Below, in pieces: positions 35,168 through 45,770 of a stretch of DNA of 64,000 bases (its first letter is position 1; each line of letters begins with the position of its first letter). The DNA is from Pseudomonas sp. BN411 (lineage in GTDB: Bacteria > Pseudomonadota > Gammaproteobacteria > Pseudomonadales > Pseudomonadaceae). Both the position numbers and the translations under genes were made by a program. The stretch covers positions 310,001-374,000 of the forward strand of contig NZ_SSOM01000067.1 in the NCBI RefSeq assembly GCF_029871235.1, in the 5' to 3' direction. The notes below the pieces were generated by a model, which was not told where the DNA came from, made no database searches, and saw only the letters and a list, made by a program, of their open reading frames with translations.

Positions 35168-37405
35168 TTACTCGATTTCAGATTCGCCGTTGTCGGCAGC
35201 CCGGATAATACGATCAAACTTCCTATCAACTGCACTCTCAACAGCCGGGGCAATCGCTGCAAGAGTTTTTTCGTCCGCACCACCTTCAACCGTGACGGTG
35301 ATACCGCCTAGATTCACGGTGTTGTTAACGTGCTTAACCGAATTGACAGGCGTAACTAACGGAGTTGGCTGCTGCTGACTTTCAAACTTCTGAATCCCCA
35401 TCATCAACGGTGTTGCCTGGAACTCAGCAGCCTTACGGGCAAATGCACTCACCATTTCCGCAATACCTTCACCATCCTGTTCTACCTGGGCGACAGGTTT
35501 AACAATTAATGGCGATGGTACTTGCGGGGCTGGCTGGGCAAACTTTTTAAAGTCGGGCCAGTCGGTGGACTTATCGTCGGCGGGTTTGGTTAGAAGGTAT
35601 TGCAGGGCCTTTTCGGGCTTGTTCAATCCTGCCTTTGTCTTGGCGTCTGCCAGTGCCTGGAGCGATTCGTTTAACTCCGATTCAGCCAACATACGGGCCG
35701 GGTGCATTGGCGAAAACTTCGACGTGGCTTCAGCTTTTTCCCTGGCATCCTCAACACGCTTTTCCAGTTTTTCCAGGGAAGGCGCTTTGAAGAAGTAAGT
35801 CAACATGGACGCCGTAGAAGACTGGAGAGCCGTATCCCACTGCCCGATTGTTTCACGTAGCGGCTTCATCGCTTCGTTTAACTCACGCTCCGCTTTGATA
35901 CGGTCATTGATCGAAGCTTTAAGCTCTGCGTTCTGATCCAGGCCGAACTGTTGAAGTAACTTTTCGTTGTCCAATCTGGTTTGGTTAGCTTCGATGCTCT
36001 TCGCCTGCTTCTCGATGGACGGGCCATTGTCCCGAACGAATCGTTCCAGGCCCTTTTCGAAGTCTACGGCTAGCAGGTTGCCTTCCTTCGTGGAATTACG
36101 AAACGCTTTGTCCAGGGCCTGGGCGTCACCCTTGAACTTGTTACGTTCAGCCCATGCACGTTTGATTGGCTCAATCAGCAGCGGGCCAGCTTCTGCGAAG
36201 GTTTGCACATCTTCAGCATCGCCCTTCGTCTTCGCCCGTACCTGCTGGAGCTGGAGGGAAGCCCGGCGACTCTCTTCCTTGCTCATTCCGGCGCCCCGGA
36301 AGGCGGCAGACTGCGTTTCGAACATGTTGATGGCGTCCTGCAACCCCATCTTTCCACCCGCAGTCTGCGACATTACGAAGGTGCGGAAAGCCTTCGCGGA
36401 TTCAAGGTCGGCTGACGTGCCGTACTTGTCGGAAATGTGGATGAACGCATCCTTGGCCAGCTTTTGGTTAGCCGGGTTGGACCCGCCAGCCTGCTCCAGG
36501 GTGTTCGCGTACTGCTCGTTGCCCGATACACGTTCCTGAACCTTGTCCAGGCGTTGGCCAACAAGGGCCACGGCGGCGGCTACGGACCCGACAGCGGCAC
36601 CAATAAGGCCAAGTCGGGTCAGCATGGGGGCCATGTCAAAGACAACATTGCCTTGCCGCTGCGACTGCTTACGGGCCTGATTGGCCTGCCATACCTGATG
36701 GCGGGCACTGGCCCATTCGTGTCGCTGGAGCTGCTGGGCTGCTCTCACTTGCTGGCGTTGTTCACGGGCAGCGTGGGTGGCTTGGCGGGCTTGATGCTGC
36801 TCGACGGCACGCGCACCACGTTCGCGGATGTGTTGCAGAACAAGCTCTGCTTTGGCCGTCGCGGAAAGGCTTTGTAGGGCCTTCTGCTGAAGGATGTAGG
36901 TTCGGGACTGGGCCTGACCTAGGATGCGCTCTAAACGTTCCTGGCGAAGCTTGGCGGCTGCTACGTTGTGGGCGTTCTTGGCTACCAACCCTTCCGCCTT
37001 GAGGCGTTCCTGAGTGGCCTTGGCTTCCTTCGCAGCAAGTACGGCCATCGCTTGTTTATCGCGTAACGCACTACTGGCCAACATGGCGGATTGTTTCTCA
37101 GCGGCAAACTTTAACTTTTGCCCTTCAAGCTCAGCCTTGAATGTATCCCGCTTCGCAGCCTGGGCGGCACGTTCCAACTTGTATTCACGTTCCAAGGACT
37201 GACGAACACTGTTATCCCGCTTCGCCTTCACGTCCTGAACTTTGGGTTTGATGGTTAGCTTCTTCTCCAGGGCTTCCGCTTTCTTCAATACGCCTTGCAT
37301 TTGTTTTTCAACACGGCTCAGGGCTGCCTGGAATCTATCGAGTCCGGTCGTATCGACCTTGAAGCCCAGCGTTGCGAACAACCGGGCGAGTTCTTTCGTC
37401 ATCAT
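35168..37405 (-). CDS. Phage tail tape-measure protein
   Basis: Protein of 745 residues. Residues 1-255 are almost entirely charged helix (coiled coil) after a short start MMTKELARLFATLGFKVD. A hydrophobic segment (LTRLGLIGAAVGSVAAAVAL) covers about 262-284. Residues about 290-450 fit the tape-measure N-terminal domain, including SAAFRGAGMSKEESRRA and VQTFAEAGPLLIEPIKRAW. The C-terminus has a Gly/Val-rich beta-like stretch (NNTVNLGGITVTVEGG). In phages it sets tail length and helps DNA entry. The start overlaps the upstream stop by four bases. At 745 residues it would specify a comparatively short tail. Confidence 0.85.
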   Translation of the reverse strand: MMTKELARLFATLGFKVDTTGLDRFQAALSRVEKQMQGVLKKAEALEKKLTIKPKVQDVKAKRDNSVRQSLEREYKLERAAQAAKRDTFKAELEGQKLKFAAEKQSAMLASSALRDKQAMAVLAAKEAKATQERLKAEGLVAKNAHNVAAAKLRQERLERILGQAQSRTYILQQKALQSLSATAKAELVLQHIRERGARAVEQHQARQATHAAREQRQQVRAAQQLQRHEWASARHQVWQANQARKQSQRQGNVVFDMAPMLTRLGLIGAAVGSVAAAVALVGQRLDKVQERVSGNEQYANTLEQAGGSNPANQKLAKDAFIHISDKYGTSADLESAKAFRTFVMSQTAGGKMGLQDAINMFETQSAAFRGAGMSKEESRRASLQLQQVRAKTKGDAEDVQTFAEAGPLLIEPIKRAWAERNKFKGDAQALDKAFRNSTKEGNLLAVDFEKGLERFVRDNGPSIEKQAKSIEANQTRLDNEKLLQQFGLDQNAELKASINDRIKAERELNEAMKPLRETIGQWDTALQSSTASMLTYFFKAPSLEKLEKRVEDAREKAEATSKFSPMHPARMLAESELNESLQALADAKTKAGLNKPEKALQYLLTKPADDKSTDWPDFKKFAQPAPQVPSPLIVKPVAQVEQDGEGIAEMVSAFARKAAEFQATPLMMGIQKFESQQQPTPLVTPVNSVKHVNNTVNLGGITVTVEGGADEKTLAAIAPAVESAVDRKFDRIIRAADNGESEIE

Positions 37406-37641
37406 TGCCCGGCCTCCTTCACGTAATTCGCCAGGGCTTGCTTAACAACAAGTTCTTTCAGCTTCGGCGGGTATCCCAACATGCTCGCTTCACAAGCTGC
37501 CAACCATTCGCCAAAGGTTTCGAACCCGGAAAGCTCAGGCAACGCAGCTTTATAAACGACAACGCCGGATTTCTCCGGCGTTGTTTCATTTAATGTTTCT
37601 GGACAATAGCGTTGTCTCAGGATGCGCTCTGTTTGATCCAT
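37402..37641 (-). CDS. Small protein upstream of the tape measure
   Basis: Protein of 79 residues; its stop overlaps the tape-measure start (ATGA) and its own start overlaps the previous stop (TAATG). Size and position suit a tail-assembly chaperone, but no sequence match is recognised and no slippery heptamer in the right phase links it to the gene before. Confidence 0.7.
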   Translation of the reverse strand: MDQTERILRQRYCPETLNETTPEKSGVVVYKAALPELSGFETFGEWLAACEASMLGYPPKLKELVVKQALANYVKEAGQ

Positions 37642-38132
37642 TACGCGGCCTGCCCTTTGTAAAGGTTAATGATTTCCTGGCGAGCTTCCTCTAACTGGCG
37701 TTGCTCTTCAGCGATACGTGCGGCTTCAAGTTCACGCTGACGACGTTCAACAGAACGGCGGGCTTCAATTTCCACATGCTCGTTAAACAGTTGCTCCAGT
37801 TCAGCCCGGTAGTCGGCTTCAACTTTTTCAGCAATAGCGGCCTTGTCTTTGGCTTGCTGTTTCTCAGGTTTGTACAAGTGGAACTCGATCCAGGAAAACG
37901 AACCTGTACCCGGATTGTGATCGAAGTAAAGCGGAGATACTTCCGATTGCGTATATCCGGCTTTACGCTTCTCGTGGTAAAGCTCCAGGGCATGGGCAAC
38001 GCTGTTGGATTGGAATAGTTCCAGGGCAGTTAGACGGCCATACTTAGGTGTGTGGAACTCGTAGTTCGAAAGGGCTACCTGTACGCGGCTTTCCAGTTCA
38101 GCTTGGGAGAATTCGAATTTGATAATGGTCAT
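37641..38132 (-). CDS. Operon protein with coiled-coil C-terminus
   Basis: Protein of 163 residues. The first 95 residues look globular (MTIIKFEFSQAELE; PLYFDHNPGTGSFSW); the rest is a charged helix rich in Glu, Arg and Gln (from about residue 105). The start has AAGGAAAC upstream; the frame open before it is not needed. Function unknown; possibly a tail or connector component given its neighbours. Confidence 0.75.
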   Translation of the reverse strand: MTIIKFEFSQAELESRVQVALSNYEFHTPKYGRLTALELFQSNSVAHALELYHEKRKAGYTQSEVSPLYFDHNPGTGSFSWIEFHLYKPEKQQAKDKAAIAEKVEADYRAELEQLFNEHVEIEARRSVERRQRELEAARIAEEQRQLEEARQEIINLYKGQAA

Positions 38133-38145
38133 GTGTTGTTTCCTT

Positions 38146-38367
38146 TTAAATTGTGTAGAGGGTGTGAAGCGGTTTAACTTCGAACTGTGATTTTGGAATC
38201 CACGTAAGTCCAAGCCTGTCTTGGAGACGGGCGAACTTCCGGGCACAGGGAGGTGTCACGGCGTAATACTCGTAATCGGCCCTAGGTTTTGGCGGCAGGA
38301 GTGATTCGACTATTCCCGTAAAACACTGGCTTCGAACATGCAAAGCCAGGTAAAGCGTTAGTTCCAT
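38146..38367 (-). CDS. Small operon protein, unknown
   Basis: Protein of 73 residues starting MELTLYLALHVRSQC, with an aromatic and basic second half (FARLQDRLGLTWIPK). The AAGGATAAAC leader before ATG is the same as before two other genes of this block, which supports the call. No family recognised. Confidence 0.65.
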   Translation of the reverse strand: MELTLYLALHVRSQCFTGIVESLLPPKPRADYEYYAVTPPCARKFARLQDRLGLTWIPKSQFEVKPLHTLYTI

Positions 38368-38493
38368 GTTTATCCTTTTCGGGGGGCGAGGATGGCCCAA
38401 ACGGCACACAGCGGAACCGCGAAATTACTGGGCTGGCGGGGTGTCAAAGTTGGCTGTCTGCGGGGGACCGTACTCAGACGGCCAGATTTGATG

Positions 38494-38880
38494 TTATTTC
38501 AGGCTTAGAAGGACTTTAACGTCATGCTCTGAACAAGCGAGGGCGTAGGCGATTTGTGCGATAGTCCGACCACGTTTCAACTGTGCTTGGGCATCAGCCA
38601 AGAACGAAAGCCTTTCTTCAGGAGTGAGCTTGTTCCAAGATTCATTGCTGCCCGGTGTACCAGTGAAGACTAAATCATCTTCAAGCTTAGCGAGTTTGAG
38701 GACAGCCCCGTAGTCGGGGAGTGTTGTGGGCTTTCGGCCTTTAGCCCGGAAGTACGCATTCTCAAGTTTCTTGTTGCACTTGATGAACTTGGTTACGCTG
38801 GTATCGAGCGGGGTGTAACTGGAAGTGATTATGTCAGTAAGAAGGTTACTGCTGATATTGAGTACAAGATAGTTTGCCAA
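38494..38880 (-). CDS. Helix-turn-helix-like operon protein with unclear start
   Basis: Product of 128 residues if started at TTG 38880. The C-terminus (GRTIAQIAYALACSEHDVKVLL) resembles a helix-turn-helix. The start is odd: the strong AGGAGGAAGGA ribosome site is 40-50 bases upstream and serves an ATG at 38909 in another frame, which stops after 26 codons. The reading frame used here is open back to 38938 without a standard start. A five-C run near 38883-38887 could join the two frames by slippage or mark an indel. Confidence 0.55.
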   Translation of the reverse strand: MANYLVLNISSNLLTDIITSSYTPLDTSVTKFIKCNKKLENAYFRAKGRKPTTLPDYGAVLKLAKLEDDLVFTGTPGSNESWNKLTPEERLSFLADAQAQLKRGRTIAQIAYALACSEHDVKVLLSLK

Positions 38881-38937
38881 GGCGGGGGTGTCCTGATTAT
38901 TGAGCTCATAATGTTTTCTTCCTTCCTCCTGGGATTG

Positions 38938-39162
38938 TTAGCGTTTTGTTTTCGGCTGGATGGTGCCGGGTACAATCTCGTTGATGTTTACCGGGCCGTT
39001 GCCTTGCAGCTTTTGCCAAGCGTGGATTGTGTAACTGTCGGCAGGGACGAACATCGTTGAAGCGGTTTCAACGGCTTCGATGGTTGGGATGTAGACGACA
39101 GATTCAATGTTGGCCGTAGTCTTGCTGACCCGGAAGAAGTACGTGATGTTGAAGAGGGACAT
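38938..39162 (-). CDS. Small operon protein, unknown
   Basis: Protein of 74 residues (MSLFNITYFFRVSKTT...), beta-rich in appearance with a basic PKTKR end. AAGGATAAACA precedes its ATG, and it follows the zinc-ribbon gene after three bases. No family recognised. Confidence 0.7.
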   Translation of the reverse strand: MSLFNITYFFRVSKTTANIESVVYIPTIEAVETASTMFVPADSYTIHAWQKLQGNGPVNINEIVPGTIQPKTKR

Positions 39163-39165
39163 TGT

Positions 39166-39372
39166 TTATCCTTGAGTGGGTTGGGGGTTGGTTTGTTCAG
39201 CCTGGAATTTCTCCAGAACGCTTTGCTCTTCAGCTAAGCGGGCTTCGCGTTCCTGTTCGCGGCGACTTTGCATCAAGCAATTGTGACAGCAGAACTTTTT
39301 GTCTCTGCGACGGGCCAGCATCCGGGGGGATGGGCAAGTTTTGTTTTGGCAATAAAGTACCATCAGAGCCAT
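39166..39372 (-). CDS. Small zinc-ribbon protein, first gene of the operon
   Basis: Protein of 68 residues with C8-x4-C13 and C28/C29-x2/3-C32, then a charged helix (REQEREARLAEEQSVLEKF). AGGAGG stands before the ATG. It is the promoter-proximal gene of a ten-gene leftward run to 33663 with overlaps or short gaps. It may bind nucleic acid; function unknown. Confidence 0.75.
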   Translation of the reverse strand: MALMVLYCQNKTCPSPRMLARRRDKKFCCHNCLMQSRREQEREARLAEEQSVLEKFQAEQTNPQPTQG

Positions 39373-39426
39373 GTGGCCCTCCTGTTAGTGTTGGGGTGTA
39401 AGAAATAAAGTGCAGGACCGAATAAA

Positions 39427-39442
39427 CGGGCCCAAAGGCCCG
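39427..39442 (-). promoter_or_regulatory. Leader hairpin of the ten-gene operon
   Basis: Stem CGGGCC / GGCCCG with a 4-base loop, followed on the minus strand by TTTATT, 55 bases before the first gene. It could be an attenuator or a terminator for upstream transcription. Confidence 0.5.
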
Positions 39443-40496
39443 CCATCCGAACACATGCACATTATCAAGAGTTTGGAGTTAGCCGTTGCGACAGACCCCC
39501 GGCAAACGGGGCAAGCTCACGCGATTAAACGAACTGTCAGCCAGTTTCGGCCCGCTACTGGAAAAGCGCGTTGAGGTGGCCTATCTGCAAGCGACCACAC
39601 ACCGCAGACAAAGTGCTGGACTGGGAATGAGAAACCCAAGTGATCTAGAGGAATCTGAGAGGGTGAAGCGAGGACGGCTGAAGTGGTGCGGAGTTGCTAA
39701 ATCTTTTCTTCAGCTCATGTGGATATTATCGCATCTAAGTTGTGATTTGTCAATAGAAGTCACGCTCTAAGAGTAACTTTATTTGCAACTTTCTTAACTT
39801 GCTAATTGGCAAACCAGAACAACTAACGACGAAACCTGTTAAACACTGGATGGGGATGTTCGCAGACTGGGGAAACTGGAACGTGTGCAGACCGGGATTA
39901 GTGATAGATGCAGACTGAAGAAGAATTAGATTTACTCTTGGAGATGGGTTTGAAGAACTCTGGATAAAGCGGTCCTATGCCGCTCCAAACCTTCGCCCTG
40001 ACTCGGACGTGTCACCCTGCGGCAACTGAAGGCATCGATAAGCAGCACAGGCTCTAATCCAGATTTCAAACAAACAATGCCCGTCAGGCGCTTCCGTGGA
40101 AGTCCTCTCTTGGAGATTGGGATGTGAGAATCGACGCGGGGCGCGTCACAACGTCAGAGCGGGCGTCTGCGTTGCCTGGGGCGAGGTTTAAACAACTTCA
40201 CTCGCCTTGGTGGCTTTCCGGTGTTGTTACCGGCCTGACCCTCTTCCACCTTTCAAGCTGAGGTTGGGGCGTGTCTACCAGCCTTCCCCTGGCGGGAACC
40301 TCTTCCCCGCCCATCAACACCCGGCCCGTTACTATCCCGAGAAGTGCTGACGCCAGCCTGAACCCTGTTCAAACTGAACCGAGCATTGTACACGGGATTT
40401 CTGATTTGTCAACCACGTAAGGGCGCTAGCTGTCAACCCTTGTTGCCTGGAGACACGGCGTGACAGCCGAAAACGGCTGGTGAAGGGCCTTGGTTT

Positions 40497-40518
40497 TGCG
40501 TAGAATTAGTGCGTAGAA
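40497..40518. promoter_or_regulatory. Right pair of integrase arm-type repeats
   Basis: TGCGTAGAA at 40497-40505 and 40510-40518, starts 13 bases apart, as at the left end; 37 bases from attR. Confidence 0.65.
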
Positions 40519-40555
40519 ATTATTTGTTAAACTACTGTAAGTTGTTGATTTTAAA

Positions 40556-40594
40556 GGTGTGGGCGGGGTTGAGCAGGTTGTAGCGAAAATCGTG
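40556..40594. repeat. attR: 39-bp core direct repeat
   Basis: Perfect copy of 29293-29331, same orientation. Confidence 0.93.
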
Positions 40595-40603
40595 TTCGGC
40601 CAT
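40556..40603 (-). pseudogene. Stranded native 5' end of the zinc-ribbon gene
   Basis: ATG at 40603 with GGAGG five bases upstream begins MAEHDFRYNLLNPAH and then runs into element DNA. These are the original first codons of the gene now at 28900-29343, cut off by integration. Excision by core recombination would restore the native gene. Confidence 0.88.
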
Positions 40604-40638
40604 AGGTCCTCCGGCTAGGGCGCGCATCCTAACATGGC

Positions 40639-41622
40639 CTAGGCGTCCACCTGATTGCACGGCCGCCCGGCGGCCCAGGCGGAGATGTTGTCCAGGGTGG
40701 TGCGGGCGATGGCGGCCAGGGCCTCGCGGGTGAGGAAGGCCTGGTGGGCGGTGATGATCACGTTGGGGAAGGTCAGTAGCCGTGCGAGTACGTCGTCCTG
40801 TAGCGGCAGATCGGAACGGTCTTCGAAGAACAGGTTGGCTTCTTCTTCATAGACATCCAGGCCCAGGTAGCCGAGCTGGCCGGACTTGAGCGCGTCGATC
40901 AGCGCTGGCGTATCCACCAGCGCGCCACGTCCGGTGTTGATCAGCATGGAACCGGGCTTCATTCGCTCCAGGCTCTGGGTATTGATCAGATGGCGGGTGG
41001 CTTCGTTGAGCGGGCAGTGCAGGCTGATGATGTCGCTGTCGGCCAGCAGTTCCGGCAGGTCGACATAGACCGCCCCCAGCGCTTCGACACTGGGGTTGCG
41101 CTGTGGGTCGAAGGCCAGCAGGCCACAGCCGAAGCCGGCCATGATGCGGGCGAAGGTCGCGCCGATCTGTCCGGTACCAACTACGCCCACGGTCTTGCCC
41201 ACCAGGTCGAAACCGGTGAGGCCGTGGAGGGTGAAATCGCCTTCGCGGGTGCGGTTGTAGGCGCGGTGCAGGCGGCGGTTGAGGGCCAGGATCAGGGCCA
41301 CCGCATGTTCGGCCACCGCATGGGGCGAGTAGGCCGGAACCCGCACCACGGTCAGTCCCAGACGCTTGGCGGCTGCCAGGTCGACATGGTTGTAGCCGGC
41401 CGAACGCAGGGCGATCAAACGGGTTCCACCGTTGGCCAGACGCTCCAGCACCGGGGCGGACAGGTCGTCATTGATGAAGGCGCAAACCACGTCGAAGCCA
41501 TTGGCCAGTGCAGTGGTATCGAGGGTCAGGCGTGCCTGCTGGAAGTGCAGCTCGAAGGTGGGACTGGCGCCGAGGAAGCTCTCGCGGTCATAGGCCTGGC
41601 TGCTGAACAGAATGGTGCGCAT
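40639..41622 (-). CDS. ldhA: D-lactate dehydrogenase LdhA
   Basis: NAD-dependent D-2-hydroxyacid dehydrogenase of 327 residues reducing pyruvate to D-lactate. It has the NAD motif VGVVGTGQIGATFA near 145-158 and the catalytic set Arg (NTGRGALVDT), Glu (DVYEEE) and His (ITAHQAFLT). The start MRTILFSSQAYD with GGAG is preferred over an ATG nine codons upstream. It precedes gacS on the opposite transcription end (gacS ends 60 bases before it starts), the PAO1 order. Confidence 0.95.
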   Translation of the reverse strand: MRTILFSSQAYDRESFLGASPTFELHFQQARLTLDTTALANGFDVVCAFINDDLSAPVLERLANGGTRLIALRSAGYNHVDLAAAKRLGLTVVRVPAYSPHAVAEHAVALILALNRRLHRAYNRTREGDFTLHGLTGFDLVGKTVGVVGTGQIGATFARIMAGFGCGLLAFDPQRNPSVEALGAVYVDLPELLADSDIISLHCPLNEATRHLINTQSLERMKPGSMLINTGRGALVDTPALIDALKSGQLGYLGLDVYEEEANLFFEDRSDLPLQDDVLARLLTFPNVIITAHQAFLTREALAAIARTTLDNISAWAAGRPCNQVDA

Positions 41623-41682
41623 GGATTCTCCTTGGTTGTTCAGCAGCATAGCTGGCGTCTGGCCACTTCACGTTGTCCCGGA

Positions 41683-44445
<2,763 letters not shown>

Positions 44446-44559
44446 GCCCGTCCTCCCCATGCGTTTTCCGCGCAGTGTAGCGGCTCATTGGATGGGAATC
44501 TTCCGGCAGATCTGTCGAAGTTCGTACTCGACAATCCTTTTCATTTACCGGTGATTTCC

Positions 44560-44772
44560 ATGCTGGCCACTTCCCAGGCCCTCGTGCGCATCCCTGCCGT
44601 CGAGGACGAGCCGTTGCTGGCTGTCCATCTGCATGAGCACCTTCAAGACGGCGGTTTTGACGTCGCGCTTCACCAGCAAGGCGAAGAAGGCCTGGGGCTC
44701 CTCCATGAGGAAGACTTCGATCTGATTCTCATGGACGTCCTGCAGCCCTGGCGGCCTCGGCCGGGGGCCTGA
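44560..44772 (+). pseudogene. Truncated response regulator, remnant of pirR
   Basis: Frame of 70 codons: MLATSQALVRIPAVEDEPLL... continues with a receiver-domain pattern through DFDLILMDVLQPW and then stops. It keeps the acidic pair (VEDEP) and the phospho-acceptor Asp but loses the rest of the receiver and all of the DNA-binding domain. In PAO1 the two-component genes pirR-pirS and the siderophore receptor pirA lie between gacS and cysM; here only this stub and piuC remain. Hence a deletion remnant of pirR is inferred. Confidence 0.7.
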
Positions 44773-44806
44773 CTCGCGTCCGGGTCTTGTACAGGAAATG
44801 CGCTGC

Positions 44807-45487
44807 CTAGACCTCCGCCCAGCGTCGCAGCAGGTTGTGATAGTTGCCAGTGAGCCGGACCAGCGCAGGGTGGTCCGGTACGTCACGGGCCAGGCTCTGG
44901 ATCGCCTGATCCATGTCGAACAGCAGGGCGCGCTGGCTGTCTTCGCGGATCATGCTCTGGATCCAGAAGAAGGACGCCAGGCGAGCGCCCCGAGTGACCG
45001 GTTCCACCTGGTGAAGGCTGCTGGCGGGATAGACCACCAGGTCGCCGGCGGCCAGCTTCACACGGTGTTCGCCGTAAGTGTCCTGGATCACCAGGTCGCC
45101 ACCGTCGTACGACTCCGGTTCGCTGAAGAACAGGGTGGCGGAGACATCGGTGCGCACCTGCTCGGGGCTGCCCTTGATGGCACGCACGGCATTGTCGATG
45201 TGGTAACCGAACGCGCCGCCACCGCTGTAGCGGTTGAACAGGGGCGGGTAGACCTTGTTCGGCAGTACCGCGGAGATGAACAGCGGGTTGTTCCACAGGC
45301 GTTGCAGCATGGCGGTACTGATTTCGCGGGCCAGTGGGTCGCCTTCCGCCAGTTGCTGGTTGTTCTTGGTCTTGGCCGACTGATAGCCGGCGGTGGCCTT
45401 GCCGTCCCCCCATTCGGCCTGCTCCAGTGCTTCGCGGATTCGCGTTGCCTCTTCCGTCGTGAAGATTCCGGGAATGTGCAGGAGCAT
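44807..45487 (-). CDS. piuC: Fe(II)/2-oxoglutarate-dependent dioxygenase PiuC
   Basis: PKHD-type hydroxylase of 226 residues, the length of P. aeruginosa PiuC. Iron ligands are H and D in YHIDNAVRA and a distal His in [13 protein letters not shown], whose Arg binds 2-oxoglutarate. PiuC genes normally accompany TonB siderophore receptors (piuA, pirA), with roles in uptake of catechol siderophores and siderophore-drug conjugates. Here no receptor is next to it; a pirR stub is. The AT-rich spot at about 45519-45542 upstream may hold a Fur site, but the match is weak. Confidence 0.87.
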   Translation of the reverse strand: MLLHIPGIFTTEEATRIREALEQAEWGDGKATAGYQSAKTKNNQQLAEGDPLAREISTAMLQRLWNNPLFISAVLPNKVYPPLFNRYSGGGAFGYHIDNAVRAIKGSPEQVRTDVSATLFFSEPESYDGGDLVIQDTYGEHRVKLAAGDLVVYPASSLHQVEPVTRGARLASFFWIQSMIREDSQRALLFDMDQAIQSLARDVPDHPALVRLTGNYHNLLRRWAEV

Positions 45488-45647
45488 GGCGGTCTACCGG
45501 GGTTGGGTGGGGTGGAGGCGAATAGTATTTATTTCCATTAACGCTGTACATCGGCAGCGGCCGGGCGGGCTCGTCGGAATCGCGGTGGCTTCATTCCTAT
45601 CCGCAGGATTCGGAGCTTCCCAGGGCGGGCTGGTGCGCAGGTGGCGG

Positions 45648-45661
45648 GGAAATGCATTTCC
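45648..45661. promoter_or_regulatory. 14-bp perfect palindrome in the piuC-cysM spacer
   Basis: GGAAATGCATTTCC lies in the 283-base gap between divergent piuC and cysM. No other clear feature is seen in this gap. A protein-binding site is possible. Confidence 0.35.
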
Positions 45662-45770
45662 GCTACATCGTTATAGCTGCACGCCATAAGCCGAAACGCT
45701 CGCGCCATATGGTGTTGCGCGGTTTGCCGCTATCATATGCACCCCCTGCGTCTGGATTGCGAAACCCGCC

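Larger units (their letters stand above)
39373..40555. other. 1.18-kb region without a convincing gene, rich in hairpins
   Basis: A 94-codon frame at 39486 begins at TTG without ribosome site or family traits; a 19-codon ATG frame lies at 39908. Strong stems cluster on the right: GACGCG-GGG-CGCGTC (40133-40147), CAACG...CGTTG with an inner AGA/TCT (40149-40174), CCGGT-GTTGTT-ACCGG (40218-40233) inside GGTGG/CCACC (40209-40250), and GGCGGG...CCCGCC (40291-40311). This could be a structured RNA, a single-strand origin or a packaging site. Confidence 0.55.
29293..40594. mobile_element. 11.26-kb integrated element (reduced prophage or phage satellite)
   Basis: The boundaries are the 39-bp direct repeats; one core plus content is 11,263 bases. 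An integrase gene starts 100 bases from attL. Base composition is lower in GC than the flanks, most clearly at 30.8-31.5 and 34.7-40.5 kb. Contents: integrase, AbiGi-like gene, resolvase and res-like site, a membrane protein, and a leftward block of ten genes with a tail tape-measure protein. No terminase, portal, capsid, lysis or replication gene is recognisable. Paired 9-base repeats near both ends are the probable arm sites. Confidence 0.92.

Noticed and set aside
37402-38132. Programmed -1 frameshift joining the two genes before the tape measure (tail chaperone G/GT type)
   Set aside because: AAAGGGC near the end of the first gene is not in the X-XXY-YYZ phase, and the second gene has its own overlapping ATG.
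39486-39770. 94-codon frame in the attR-proximal gap
   Set aside because: Starts at TTG without a ribosome site and lies in sequence with mixed composition; kept only as a note in the gap entry.
45515-45545. Fur box upstream of piuC
   Set aside because: The AT-rich stretch matches the 19-base consensus at too few positions to call by eye.
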